Shown in pieces: positions 1 to 14,631 of a stretch of 64,000 nt of DNA. Numbering within the stretch: position 1 is the first letter of the stretch; each line of letters starts with the position of its first letter. The position numbers and the translations under genes were made by a program. Source of the stretch: Amoebidium appalachense (Eukaryota; Ichthyosporea). The notes under the pieces were generated by a model. That model was not told where the DNA came from. It did no database searches and saw nothing but the letters and a program-made list of their open reading frames with translations. The stretch is from assembly GCA_963693365.1 (NCBI GenBank), contig CAVNZM010000006.1, positions 8,928,001-8,992,000 on the forward strand. Direction: 5' to 3'.

Positions 1-33
1 TGCCTTGGCAGTTTCTTCATGCACCAAGAACCC

Positions 34-426
34 TTACATATAACAACCATATTGCTTTTTGAATGTCGACCAAGCATACCCTGTGACTCTTGCTGCAATC
101 TCGGAAGGTTTGATTGCTTCCTTGCCAAATTGAATGGAGTCATAAAAAGCAAACACAAAATCATTGGAGGACCATGCGAGCTCGTCACTATCAGCTTCTT
201 GATTTAAACCGGTTTGGCCATCAAGTTAGTCTCTGCAAGTAAGTGTGAATGCCTGCATCCGTTATGCACACCTCAGGAATCTATGCCTTCAAGGCACACA
301 AAACAACTTCTCTGCGGCTAAGAATAACCCCTACCTTCCAGCCACGTCTGGATCTTTTGCCTCCACCTTTGCCTTGGGCTTAGTTGGCACCCAGGCAGCC
401 ACTCCGGTTGCCTTTTTTGGAGGCAT
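34..426 (-). CDS. 3' end of an unrecognised gene (two terminal exons)
   Basis: Two minus-strand exons join in phase: 335-426 (a TTTGCAG acceptor just before an ATG, and an AAG/GTAGGG donor) and 34-187, which ends in TAA at 34-36. The first exon is lysine/alanine/proline rich (it begins MPPKKATGVAAWVP). The last encodes a normal globular-looking tail (DELAWSSNDFVFAFYDS and on to STFKKQYGCYM). The junction codon AG/T gives Ser. If the ATG at 424-426 is the start, the protein has 81 residues. It could equally be an internal Met, because the ATG lies directly after a splice acceptor. I do not recognise the family. Confidence 0.5.
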
Positions 427-489
427 CTGCAAACAGCAAGCAGACCGTTAGGACAGGACGCTAACAGCGTGGCACCCCAAAAGCTACCC

Positions 490-749
490 TTCAAGAACAA
501 CGGTCTTGGCAGGTAAGCACCAAAACGAACATTTTCTCGCTGGTGAAGCAGGGTCAAAACACTCTCAAAAAAAGAATTAATGACGTATATATCAAAAAGA
601 TGGTCAGCCGTGATGTAGCTAATTAGGCCCTCAAGGTTTTCACAGAACCACAAGTACATCCATTTGCTGGTCCGCTCCAAGCAAAGAGCTTCCCTCCCCC
701 TTTCAGTAATCAAAGATATCTCCGCTCGGCAAGGGTCTACTCCAGCCAA
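490..749 (-). other. possible upstream coding exon
   Basis: A minus-strand open stretch has non-repetitive, protein-like composition (SKWMYLWFCENLEGLISY, then DIYVINSFFESVLTLLHQ). It lies just upstream of the exon at 335-426 and could belong to the same gene. I found no donor whose phase joins it cleanly to that exon, and its 5' border is unclear. No family recognised. Confidence 0.25.
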
Positions 750-1082
750 TTCGTGTACACAGTACCTTATCCGTAATGTATGCAGCGCCCCTTTTCTCAG
801 ACTACATACAAGCCAACTTGCTCGGGTATATCAGACTCGGCGCTGGCTGTGACCAGTGTTTTTGAGCTGCCTCCTGCATGTGGGTGCAAATGTTTTGGCG
901 CCAAAATTGTAGTATCCAGCGTTTCCATTGGCTACGAGCCAGTGTTTATTTTGCTGCCACACACTGTGCTGATTGGCTTCCTCGGACATATCTCACATCT
1001 AGCTATGACGACAAATGCGAAAATATCAACGTGATCGCCAAATTTATATCATTGCCCAAGGGACAGCTTCTGGCAAATGTTC

Positions 1083-1900
<818 letters not shown>

Positions 1901-2057
1901 CACGGGATATCGATGTGTGGGTGTTTGGTCCCCCTTTTCCGTCTCCCTCCCTTTCCTCCCCTCCCCCCTTCACGCGGCATGCACCCCCACCCCCACCCCC
2001 CTCGAGCTCTCATTGTGTGTGTGACGGTTTGTGTGTGTGTGTGTGTGTGTGTGTGGT

Positions 2058-2098
<41 letters not shown>

Positions 2099-2349
2099 CC
2101 AAGGAAAAAAGAGAGGCAATCTCACTCAATCTGGAGAACCATGAAACACACTGGTGTAGCCTGCTGGCCCATTATTGTATTGACATGTGTAGCCCGGGGG
2201 CAACTCGGGGCCGAAACATACATGTACATCGGGTATATATAGACCCACCTGACCCTTGCAGAACAAACCTGTTGATTCCATATTGCCAAGTCAACAAGGC
2301 AGACAGTGCACTACCAACTCGAACTTCACGGTCCCTTCCCCCCCCCCCC

Positions 2350-2381
<32 letters not shown>

Positions 2382-2823
2382 GTCGTGACACAAAAAAAAA
2401 CAAAAAAAAAACAACAAAAAACCACAGGCATTGTCTGCCTGTTGCATAAGAACATTCACCATGATCCATTTTACCCACAACATCCCATTGTGACGGCAGG
2501 AATATACGTGATCATATCCGACCTCACTGTTCTCGGCACTCTGTAGTACACCACAACAACTTGTTCTTAAGTACGGATTTAAAAAGACACCGTGCGGCAC
2601 ACAAACACGCACAAAAAGCCGGACATGCGCTCATTTCAACTCGCTCTCAACGACAAGCTTAAGAACATGTTGCACAGACACAACGAACGTAAATACGAAG
2701 ATACACAACTTCCGAGCCCTACAAGTGTATTCCCACCATTCAACTAGCATTTCCGTGTCTTTTCTCAGCTCTCTCTTTACGCGCTCGTTTTGCTTCGTCG
2801 AGTGGCTTCTTCGACGCCACCAC
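1901..2823. other. intergenic stretch with simple repeats
   Basis: Contains short (GT)n, a poly-G run at about 2056-2096, a poly-C run at about 2339-2366 and A-rich sequence at 2390-2420. I see no convincing exon on either strand. The open frames are translations of the tracts. Confidence 0.6.
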
Positions 2824-3071
2824 CTATTCTTCCCCTTCCGTGTCACTCTCCGTTTCATTCTCAACCACAGACTTGCGCCTGACTCGCCTCTGTCATGGCT
2901 GCTTCACTCCTTTCTGTGTGGCCTTTGAGGGCGGTGTCTTAGTCGTGGGGACGGTGGCCTTCTTCTGAGCAGTTTTTGGGTTCTTTTGCGTATTTGGTTG
3001 AGTGACTGGGGGTGTTGGTGTTGTCGTGGGCAGGCCCAGCCGATGATTGCTGAAACTCAGCCGGCATACAT
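2824..3071 (-). CDS. probable last exon of the Tudor-DDT gene, with an in-frame TGA
   Basis: This is the tentative last exon of the gene above. With an acceptor after GCGAG (exon 5' end at 3071) the frame matches the phase-1 donor of exon 3835-3958. It gives a Thr/Pro/Lys-rich linker ([27 protein letters not shown]), then TGA at 2893-2895, and then in the same frame a basic-to-acidic tail ([21 protein letters not shown]) closed by TAG at 2824-2826. Either the protein ends at the TGA, or the TGA is a nonsense allele, a sequencing error or a readthrough site, or the exon is mis-modelled. Confidence 0.4.
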
Positions 3072-3328
3072 CTCGCAGGTGGTTGAAGTAGAGAGTCACT
3101 GCGGCGGGGGGGGGGGGGGGGGGGGGGGGGAGGGGGGGGGGAGTTATGCATATTAGAAGTTGGGTAGATCAAAGCATGAAGCACACATTTGTGTTTTGGA
3201 GTATGATAAATGATAATCGAGATGTTGGTAATTGATGCATATCAAATGGTTGGTAGGACAAAGTATCGCGCACACACGTGTTGGATTTTTGGATACACTA
3301 AATTAGTCACAATGTCGGTAATCAGAGC

Positions 3329-3412
<84 letters not shown>

Positions 3413-4385
3413 CCCGCACGCGCGTGTAGGTTTTTTTTTTTTTTTTTTTTCTTGGGCGGGTGGGGCGGGGGGGGGGGGGGGGGGGGGGGGACGGGGAAAG
3501 AGAGGGGGCGGGGGGGGGGATAACTTTAGTCCACCAACTGCCACTTCATATATATACTATTCAGTACCAAGCAAATAATGTGCACAAGGAACACCCCCCC
3601 CCCCTCCCCCCCCCCCCCCCCCCCCCCCTCGTCCCCCCCTCCCCCTGCTCGCCACCAAAAAAAGAGTATCACCAGAGGAACAAAAAAACACCAAACGGTA
3701 AAGCGCACAAAAAACGGGCAACACGGACGCATGGGTCGGGACTGTGCACCTACACCGTCCCATCTCATGCACACAGCACCATTCATCCACCAATACATCC
3801 ATTCATGCACACAGTACATGCATGCAAACAGTACCTTGACTCCAGGTATTTGTCAACCAGTCAATCTTGTCCGTCTCCGGGTCATAGCCGGCCTTTTCTG
3901 CATGTGTCAGCACAAGACGTGCAATCTCTCCGGGTGTATTGCATTGTTTTAAGTCTTCCTGTCGGGTAAAGGACATAGAGGTGAGTGATGATACAAAGTA
4001 AAGAGGCCACGGAAAGAGTCTGAGAACAGGACACGACCAAACACGAGAAGGGGGAGAAAGAAGCAAGCAAAGCAAACAAAACTGTGCCACCATTCGCAAC
4101 CAAAACCTTTCCTTCACATTATTTTTCTCTCATCCTCCCAAACCCTGCCAACACGAAAAGAGAGAGTGACAGAGAGAGACAGAGATGGGCGGGAGAGGGA
4201 GAGAGAGAGAGGGGGGGGGGGGGGGGGGGGGGGGGGAAGGGAGGGAGGGGGGAGGAAGCGAGGAAGGGAGGGAGCGAGGGAGAAACGGATGAAGGGAGGA
4301 AGGGAAGGACGGATGGAGAGAGAGAAAAAGACAGAGGGAGGGAGAGAGAAGAGGGGGACACTATCCCCCCCCGCCCCCCCTCCCT

Positions 4386-4430
<45 letters not shown>

Positions 4431-4524
4431 GGGGGGGGGAGAGAGAGAGAGAGAGATATATATATATAGAGATAGAGAGAGAGAGGAGAGAGAGAGAGAC
4501 AGAGAGAGAGAGAGAGACAGTGAG

Positions 4525-4565
<41 letters not shown>

Positions 4566-4670
4566 GGGGGAGAGAGAGAGAGAGAGAGAGCGATGTGTGT
4601 GTGTGTGTGTGCGTGTACGCGCGCGAGTGTTTGCGTGTCTGCCTGCAGGCGTATGTGGTGCATGAGAGGT

Positions 4671-4701
<31 letters not shown>

Positions 4702-4857
4702 CTACCCTACCATTGTACGTACCAAACACCAATTCTCCCTCAGAAAACCACCACATTCTAGATCTACACAGTCATTACAACAGCACCACACACCGAAACA
4801 AGCATGCAAGAACAACAAACTGCACAAGCAAACATCACAGCTGGGAACACCCCAAAA

Positions 4858-4889
<32 letters not shown>

Positions 4890-4971
4890 GGGGGGGGAGA
4901 AGGGTGGAGAGGGGAGATGGAGAGGGATAGGGGGGGAGGGGAGGACGGGAGGGAGAGAGGGGAGGTTGGTG

Positions 4972-5024
<53 letters not shown>

Positions 5025-5415
5025 AAACCTCGAATGTTTCCAGGTCCTCTTTGTCCTTTGGAAATGCACTCCTAAAGAACTCGACTGCAGCCAGCCTGGC
5101 GATGTTTTTGATGTTGGTTGGGTTGGATGATGCCTTCCGCTTGCCCGATGGCCGATACTCGCTGCGGAAGATCCACTCCATCTCGGCCTCCAGTCTTCTT
5201 TTCAACACACACTCTCTTTTGCCGTTTTCCGGCAGCTGGCCAAGTAACTCTTCTGCCTGATCACGTGCGTTACAGTGCCGCCACATGGGTGGGTCGTCGG
5301 TTTGGTGGTTGGCTGAGGACGGTCGACTTTCGGCAATAAACAGGCCGCTGTCGCAAGCAAGACGATAATACTGCCGCCCGTGGCGATCCTGACCGAGCTT
5401 CTGTCTTTTTTCTGT

Positions 5416-5472
<57 letters not shown>

Positions 5473-5646
5473 ATGTGTGTGTGCGCGCGTGTGCGTGCAT
5501 GTGTGTGTGTGCATGTGTGCATGTGCGTGTGTGTGTGCGTGCGGGCATGTGTGTGTGTGTGTGTGTGTGTACATGTGTGTGTGTGCGCGTGTGCGTGCAT
5601 GTGTGTGTGTGTGCATGTGTGCATGTGCGTGTGTGTGTGCGTGCGG

Positions 5647-5712
<66 letters not shown>

Positions 5713-7528
5713 GGGGCAAGGAAAATGTGAGGTACGGAGACTGGTAGGGATAAGGCTTAGGATGGGAATGGGTGGGTTGGTGGGTGGGTTTTGTGAGAGG
5801 CAAGCAATACCAAGTATTCGGTGTGTTCTCTACAGGTGCCATGGGAGGGTATGGATGGGATTTTGTATGTAAATCCGGTTAAGTATGCATCTCTTTAGCG
5901 TTTATGTGACACTAGAAGTGAAACGTGAATACTGCAACAGCTAGTCCAATAGGGTGGATTATTCTCCCTATCATTTCTTCTTTTTTAGCAGGTTTTATTT
6001 GTTTATTTATTTATTATTTATTTATTATTATTATTATTATTTTTATTATTATTTTTTTGGGGGGGGGGGGGGGGGGGGGGGGGGGGTTGGGTGGTAATTA
6101 GTATCACCATCATAACAATCATCCTTGTTTTGTGCTTACATATACTACGTGGCAGGTTTCCAACCAATAGGCCAGGGGTAAATTGATCCCTGGTGCCACA
6201 GCCTGACCCAACCAGGCCTATGTGCTGCCGCGCAAGGTATGACCTATACAGCTACAGGACCCCCCCCCCCCCCCCCCCCCCCCCCCAATATATATATAAC
6301 AAACCAGATACACAGGAAGAAAACATAATCAGAGAACACAATGAGGGCACTAATGGGGAGTCGGTAAATAGCCAACATGTATGTGCCTCATCTGCATATG
6401 TATCTGCATGCGTGTAGATCCCATTAGTGTAGAGCCGACACCGACGCAAGGAGCAGTAAGCAAATTGGGGGGAAAGGTCGAGTGTAGGACACGGTCGAAA
6501 AAGCGGGGGATTGCACACATACAGCAGCATGTGGCCTCCTCTGTACGGCATATTCCCTTGCTATTTCGACCAGAGCCTTGTGGTGTGCTGCTGCTGCCTT
6601 CTTGAGCTCTCTGGTCTCCTCTGTTTGTTTCCCCGCCCACCGCTTCTTGATGGCGGCACACTTGGCTCGGTAGGTGGCTGTGGCCTGGGCCTCCTCCTCT
6701 CTCTGTTGCTTATTGAGCTCTTGTACCTGTGTGAAAAAGTAAAAGACAGTGCAGGTTAGTACATATGAAACATGGAGAGAAAATGTCCTGCAGATTGCAC
6801 AGTTTCACCAAAAACACACAATCAGTACACGCAACACGTACACATCTCACATAGCATCAAAGCACACAGCCAAACCATACAACCATGTTCCTGCCTTTCT
6901 TATCTAGTGAAGGCCATGTGTTTATAAGAATAAAAAAATTGGAGCCACGGTGGTGCGTATCGATCATCCGACATCGTTGACTGATAAAAGGATGGCTCAT
7001 ATATTGCCAGCTGATGTCAACACAATAATTACTTTGGAACTTCGGAGCTGTAATGTTTCCTAAACAGACACCAATTCTCCTTTTTAGCACCAGATGAAAT
7101 ACATTCTCATCAAGCAAATACAATTCGAGAGAGCTAATAACCCCTCAAGTCAAGCAACTTTAGGGGCACCCGCCACACATGGCACCCTTACAGTTGCATG
7201 CAAACATAATTACCTTTTCCGTAGCCTCTCTGATAGTGGTGACCACAGGCTCCAGCATCCACCTAGCGCGGTCACACAGCAGCCACTTAAGCACCTGCAG
7301 CTTGCCGTTGGCCGGAAGGTCAAACAGGTCCTGCTGTCCTAGTCCACATGCCTGGGTTGGGTGTGTGTGGGGCGGGCGGGGGGGGGGGGGGGGGGGGGGG
7401 GGGATAGATGGAAAAAGGGACGGAGGGAAGGGAGGGGGGGGAAGGGTAGGGAGGGGAACATCCGGTTGGGGGGTGGGGAGGGGGGGGGGGGTTTAAGAGA
7501 CAGCAGGAAGGGTAAGGGGAGAGGGCGG

Positions 7529-7613
<85 letters not shown>

Positions 7614-8504
7614 GGGGGGGGGGGGGGGGGGGAGGGGAGGGAGGGAAGAGAGAGAAGGAAGGAGGGAGGGACAGGGACGGAGGGAGGGAGGGAGGGAGGG
7701 AGGGCAAAATGAATGGGAGGGTATTTTGTTAGTATGGAGGGGGAGAAACATCACACGTTCACTTGAACTCATGTGTGTGTATGTGATGTCTCTAGACGGA
7801 AGGGTGTGGAAGGGGGGGGGGGGGGGGGGAACGGGAGGGTGTGTGCGTGTGTGTGTGTGGGGGGGGGGGGGGGGGGGAGGGGGGGATTTGGCCCGATCAG
7901 CGCGTAGACACGTGTTAACATACATATCAGTGGTAGAGAGGGGTAAAGCAGGAAGGCGTATGTGAGCGCTAAGTTCTGATCGGTCATAGGTGGGGGTTGG
8001 TTGAGGGAAAAGGAGAGGAAGGAGGAGGAGGAGGAGGCTACTAAGGGCGGAGGGAAGGGGGGAAGGGGGGGGGGAGGGTCTGGAAACGAAAGGGCTACCC
8101 CCCCAGGTCCGAGCCCACCTCTTATGTTCTTTTTATTGAGCAGTATGGCTTCAACGAGCCCCCCCCCCCCCCCCCCCCCCCCCTCCCCCCCCCCCTCTTC
8201 CCGGGGTAGGGACCACCACCATGGGACCACCAAAAACGAAACACAACTTACAGAGTACAAATGCCCACCGATTCCCCTCTTGCCCCAGGTCCACCATGCT
8301 CTTCCCAAGAATGGTGAACACTTTTAAGTTGTAGGGGAAGGGCGGCGGAAAGTTGCCCATTTCAGCCACAAATATGCTTCATCGATTCTTGGACACGGGA
8401 GAGGGGGGGGGGGGGTAAACGTACACCTCGCGTCCATGCAACAAAAAGGTGTGTGTGTGTGTTGGGGGTCCATGGAACAAAAAGGTGTGTGTGTGTGTGT
8501 TTTT

Positions 8505-8551
<47 letters not shown>

Positions 8552-10319
8552 AAGGCACATACTATGGGGTGGTCGGGGCCCAGCACGGCACTTGCATACT
8601 GCTGCAGCATGGCCGACAAAATGCCGGCAGTGCCCGGCTTGTGGCTCAGCAGATGCTCGGCACCGGGGGGCACAGCACCCTTGCAGGCAAGCAGCTGTGT
8701 GCACACGTACAGGCGTCACTGTTAGTGGTTGCGGGTATGAGCCACGTGCATGTGTATGCAAAAAGAAAAATGATGTGATTGGGCTTGGTGCACATGCACG
8801 GGTGCACTCTTGTGTGCATGTGAGGGCAACGTGTTTCTCAAGTGTAAAGTGAGCATCATAAGGGGCGAACGTATGATGGTCATGGTGGTGGCGGCGGTGG
8901 CGGGTGGGTGGGTAGGTGGGTAGGTGGGTGGATGGGTGGCTTGGGGGGAGAAGGGGGGGGGGGGGGTTGGGGGGGGGGGGGGTTTGAATGCGGAACACGG
9001 TACGCAGTACACATACACAATGAGAAGCATGGTGCAGGACACATGCAAAGACAACATTCAAGTGTGCAACATCAGCAATGCACACAGTATGCGTCATAAG
9101 CAGAGCCCATCCTCAGGGAGGGCGGGGGGAGGGGGGAGGCTACCATGGAGAACATTTGAATAACCAGGTCCTTGAGGGCCACCGTCTGGCCCATGTCCTC
9201 CTTGCCGTGCATCATGTTGCTGAGTTGCGCTGCACATGCAGGGTTAATAGAGGGCATAGACATAGCGCATACAGGGTTAATGGAGGGAATAGACATAGCG
9301 CATACAGGGTTAATAGAGGGCATAGACTTGCGCATACAGGGTTAATAGAGGGCATAGACATAGCGCATACAGGGTTAATAGAGGGCATAGACATAGCGCA
9401 TACAGGGTTAAAAGAGTACATAGACATAGCGCACACAGGGTTAGTAGATGGCATAGACAAAGCGCATACAGGGTTAATAGAGGGCATAGACATAGCACAT
9501 ACAGGGTTAATAGATGGCATAGACACCGCACATACAGGGTTAATAGAAGGCATAGACACAGCACATACAGGGTTAATAGAGGGCATAGACATAGCGCATA
9601 CAGGGTTAATAGATGGCATAGGCAAAGCGCATACAGGGTTAATAGATGGCATAGACACTGCACATACAGGGTTAAAAGAGGGCATAGACACTGCACATAC
9701 AGGGTTAATAGATGGCATAGACACTGGACACACACGATTAATTATTGCACAGGCACTGCACATACAGGATGAATAGACTGCAGAGATACTGAACCCACAG
9801 GCACCTATAGATTACATATCCACTCTACACATGTGAATAGAATGCGGAAACAGTTCAAATGTAACCCAAAAAAAAAAAAAAAAAAAAAAAAAAAACAGGT
9901 GTGCATCAATTGCATAAACAGTGCACCCACACGTGCGAATAATCACCAAAAAAAAAACTACATCTACACGTGTGAACGAATGCCAGAACAAAATAGTTCC
10001 AATTGCATCATGCGTTGTGGACCTTGTAAGCACATACAACATTGTAAACCCATCCGATGTGTGTCCTATAGCTGTGTGATATGCACGTGCAGTGAGCACT
10101 GGGCATGAGACCTGCAGAGTAATAAACGCTGCCCATGTGCCGGCAAAAGGCTCCATCTCTTTGTTATTCTTCAAATTCCACCTCACCACACCCTTCCACC
10201 CAGCCCTTTCATACTCCACGAAAACAACCTATTTACCCTCCCCCTTCGTTCCCCCCCCCCCCCTCCATTCCTCTTCCCCCCCCCCCCCCCCCTCTCTCTC
10301 CCCCCCCCCCCCCCCCCCC

Positions 10320-10350
<31 letters not shown>

Positions 10351-10528
10351 AAGCCTTTTTCTCACTGGCATCACGGTCAGCACTGGTATTGCGTAGCCTT
10401 TTCTTGGGGAGTCAAAAGTGTTTTCATGCTAACGTGATTGTTGTCATCATTTCATTTCCTTTTTGTTTTTTCAGAGTGCGTGTGCGCGCTCGTGCATGTG
10501 TGTGGTGTGGGCAGCACCATGGCCGGTG

Positions 10529-10597
<69 letters not shown>

Positions 10598-10939
10598 CGG
10601 GAGACAGGGGGGGAAAGGGCGGCTGGGGGGGGGGAGGGGGGAGGGGGGATATAATGACATACTCATTGATATTTTAGCGCAGGCACTCATGCTCAGGCGG
10701 TCCGCAAACAGGGCCAGCCACTCAAGCACCGACAGCATGTCGTCCACAATCAGGGCACCGTACTCTGCCCGTTGCAGCAGTTGCCCAATAGCTGGCAGTT
10801 TCTTGCCTCGGGCAGCAACAAGGTCGTCTTGCAGGTGCTCAAAGTCATGACTGTGTGTGTGTGTGTGTTTGCGGGAAGGGGGGGAGGGGGGGGGGGGGGG
10901 GGGGGGGGGAGTATCAGTAGAGGCTGGTAAACACTGCAC

Positions 10940-10970
<31 letters not shown>

Positions 10971-10984
10971 CTTTTTTTTTTTTT

Positions 10985-11015
<31 letters not shown>

Positions 11016-11613
11016 GGGGAGGGGGGAGGAGTGTGTTTGGGAGGAGGGACGGGGAAGGGAGGAGGAAGGGAGTAGAGAGGGTGATAGAAGCATGCCGGAC
11101 CCCATGCTTCACCATGTCACTAGACTGCGCGACTCACTAGTGTGCATGCAGTGCTAGCCGCAACCAACTGGCTGTGGCCTCCTACCCACCTTGCATGGCA
11201 GCTGTGCTGATCATCTTCTGACTCCTCCACCAGTGCCCCATTGCCCCTCCTCTCCTGCTGGAAAAATACCCTGCATATTGGTAATTCATCTTGCAACAAA
11301 GCATGTAATTAATGCTGTGGCAAGGCCAGATTTCATTCGGACTCCAATAAGCTGGTAAGAAGTTTATCTCTCTGAAAGATCGACCAGTTTACTGCCCCCC
11401 CCCCCCCCCCCCCCCCTCTCTTATCTAAACAACATAACATAATTTCGAACCCCCCAAACAAAACAAACGAAATCGTGTGTGTATGTATGTATGTACATCT
11501 CTGTGTGTTAAGTGTCTTTGTGCGATTGTGTCAGCGTTCGTGTGTTTGTGTGCATGTCAGAGCGTATGCATGTGTGTGCCTGTGGATCGTCATCGTGTGC
11601 TCTAATCTCCCTC

Positions 11614-11648
<35 letters not shown>

Positions 11649-12563
11649 CCCATCCAACCAACCCCCCCTCCCCCCTCACCCCCTTCTCTGTTATAAACAA
11701 GTGTGCATTTTTTGGGAGTGGCAGGGGCCCGGGGGAAGGGGGGGGGGGGGGGGGGGGTATGTAACTAACCGTACTGTCCTTGCCTGCTCGGCCTGCTTGT
11801 TCCCTCTGAATTCGGGGCCGTTTCGCTCCGTGTACCTTTTCTGGTTCCGCATTCTTCCTCTTTCTTGTTTTTCCTCCGTTCCCACTGGTTTCTTCTTCCC
11901 CGTCACCCGTTTCCAACCCCGCGTCTGAGTGTGCATACACATCTCCACTCTCTTCCGTCGGTTCACTAACATCCTGCCTATTTTCGTTTTCAGACTCCTC
12001 CCTGCACTTGTCTCTTCCGGAAAACTCGGGTTTTCCCCGTTTCCCCCCCTGTTTTCCACTCCTCCGAGACGAATGTGTGGGCTGCCACTCATCGTCACTG
12101 TCACCATCTCCCCCCTCCTCATCCAACGATCCAACGACTGGCCCTTTGCGGTTCGAGATATTTTCCTGTGTGACCGTGTCAGATATGTACTTGCTGTTCA
12201 GATATGAGTGGAAATGCGGAAGAATGATATTTTTGATGTATTCTTGTGAAAATATGTAAGGTCCCGGAATGCCAGTTTTCTGCTTCAATGTGATTGGCTC
12301 GGACAGCTCATATTCGGGAATGATGACTCGGCGGGCAGAAACGGTCCATTTTCCTGCCACCTTTTTGGGCTCACTGGCTATGATGAAGTCGTACCTGGAT
12401 GTGTGTGCGCAGATGTGTGTGAACGTGTGTGCAGACGTGTGTGCGTGTGTGTGTGCAGATGCGTGTAATGTGTGCTTAGGACGTGTGTGTGTGTGTGTGT
12501 GTATGAGGGTGAGTGAGTGAGTGAGTGAGCGAGTGAGTGTGTGCGTGCGTGCATGCGCGCGCG

Positions 12564-12653
<90 letters not shown>

Positions 12654-12836
12654 CGCGCCCACGCACGCGTGCGCATGTGGCTTTGTGTGTGCCATAGTGT
12701 TTGTGTTTGTGTGGAATGCGCCAAGTGTGAGTGTGTCACACATGTGTGGCTTCATGCCTCCTATATTAGTATCTTTGTAAGCGTGTAGATGCGTGTGGGA
12801 TATGTATGGATCGAAGGTGGTGGTGGTGGTGGTGGT

Positions 12837-12873
<37 letters not shown>

Positions 12874-12923
12874 CGTGTGTGTGTGAGTGTGTGTCTGAGA
12901 GGAGGAGGGGGAAGGGGGTTGGT

Positions 12924-12954
<31 letters not shown>

Positions 12955-13271
12955 GGGGGAGGGGGGGGGGGGAGAGGAGGAGGAGGGATGTATTGAACTG
13001 TGAACAAAACATAGAAATGGTCTAAATTACATGCATTACGAAACAGATGCGAAACTAAGGCGCAGGCAGACCACTCTCAAACAGAGTCCGGCATCAACAA
13101 CGAGCACCCATACTCCCATCACAATATGGGGTATGTGGTGTGCAACCTTCACATCTCTCGTTTGCGGTCCATAATTGGATCATTTGGCTCCATCGCATTA
13201 GGCGAGTCACCTTGTTTTGGCAAAGCAAGCAAGAAGAGTTTTTTTTTTTTTTTTTTTTTTTGTTTGGAGCA

Positions 13272-13308
<37 letters not shown>

Positions 13309-14000
13309 TTGCTGCAGGTACCCACCAGAAACCGAGTTCCCCGGGTGTGTTGACATTGTAGTTGGCCATAACCTGAAGGCATTCCGTTAGCTCATCATGT
13401 AGAAAAGTATAGAGTCATTATCTCTGCTGTAGATAACTTTAAATACCTCATATGGAACAGTAGCCATAAAGCGAATAGCCAAACAAATAAAAAGAAAAAA
13501 GCGCACACCAGATACCATTGACGCTGGCAAAAATAACACAAATTGGGACAAAACGCGTTGTTGCAAAGCAAGGAATAATGGGTGGGCCAATCCACCAGGC
13601 ACGGGCACCTACCACATCTCCTGTTTGCAAGTTTTCCATTTTGATCGTTTTTGTGCTTTGCTCCCGGGCGTAAGATGCAGAGATCCACGGTTTTTCTGAG
13701 AGGGAACATAAGGGGGTATTAGCCACGCAGTCTGATTGGATTGCAACAAAGCATTGCCTGCACTCCCCCCACCCCTTCCCACCCACCCACCCCCCATTCC
13801 CACCCCCCTGCGCCGCCACCACCACACAGACACATGCACACATCCAAGTACACATGCACACACACACAAGAGAAGAAAAAGTTATATCCAATGCTTCCTC
13901 GCCATCTCAACGGCAAGAGGAATAAGTGCAAAACGCATGAATACAAAGGATAAGCACCGCGAAAACATGGAGTGATTGAGTGTGCTGGGCTGGTCGGATC

Positions 14001-14036
<36 letters not shown>

Positions 14037-14575
14037 ACCGTTTTCCTTTTTCTTCTTTTTTTTGTTTTACGCGCGGGTAGGTAACGGATGGGGGGAGGGA
14101 GGGGGGGGAGGGGTGTTGTTGTAACAATGGCGTACTTCTTGAAGTGGTCGGTGGTAAAGCGAAATGATACTAAAAGTACATAAAGACAAGGGCTGAGACA
14201 GAGGGTATTTGGGTACGGGGGCCCACCACAGGCAACAAAAAAAGATGGCCCAAGGAAGTTCTTCTGTCTCTCTTTGGTTTGAGAAGGTGGAGTGGAGAGT
14301 TTTGAAAAGAAGACGGGCATGACAGCAGAGGAGCGAAACAAAGAGAAATGACATATCTCTAATATGTCTGTGTGTGTGGGTGTGCGTGTGCGAGCGTGCG
14401 ACAGCGGGGAGGGAGGGCACGATCGTTTCCCCTGGATGTAGTCATACACTTGTTTATCACACAGGCCTGGACAAGGAGGGCACGGCAGTGGGAATCGGAA
14501 AAAGTTGTGAGTAAGTGGGTGAGTGGTAGGTGATTGAGAGTTAACTCTGAGTGAGTGAGTGATTTTGTGAGTGAT

Positions 14576-14631
<56 letters not shown>

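Noticed and set aside
8253-8385. Alternative frame [20 protein letters not shown] as an exon of the Tudor-DDT gene
   Set aside because: No phase-compatible acceptor from exon 8563-8694. The in-phase exon 8252-8320 in another frame was preferred, though with modest confidence.
9078-9776. Long repetitive frames on both strands ([13 protein letters not shown] and [15 protein letters not shown] repeats)
   Set aside because: Both come from the 33-bp minisatellite, whose length is a multiple of three. It lies in an intron next to a mapped splice acceptor.
13153-13210. Apparent exon [20 protein letters not shown] in the Tudor-DDT gene
   Set aside because: Its donor phase fits the next exon, but no acceptor phase fits the preceding exon. 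Direct splicing of 13326-13372 to 11770-12394 restores the expected GFWYDF Tudor motif.
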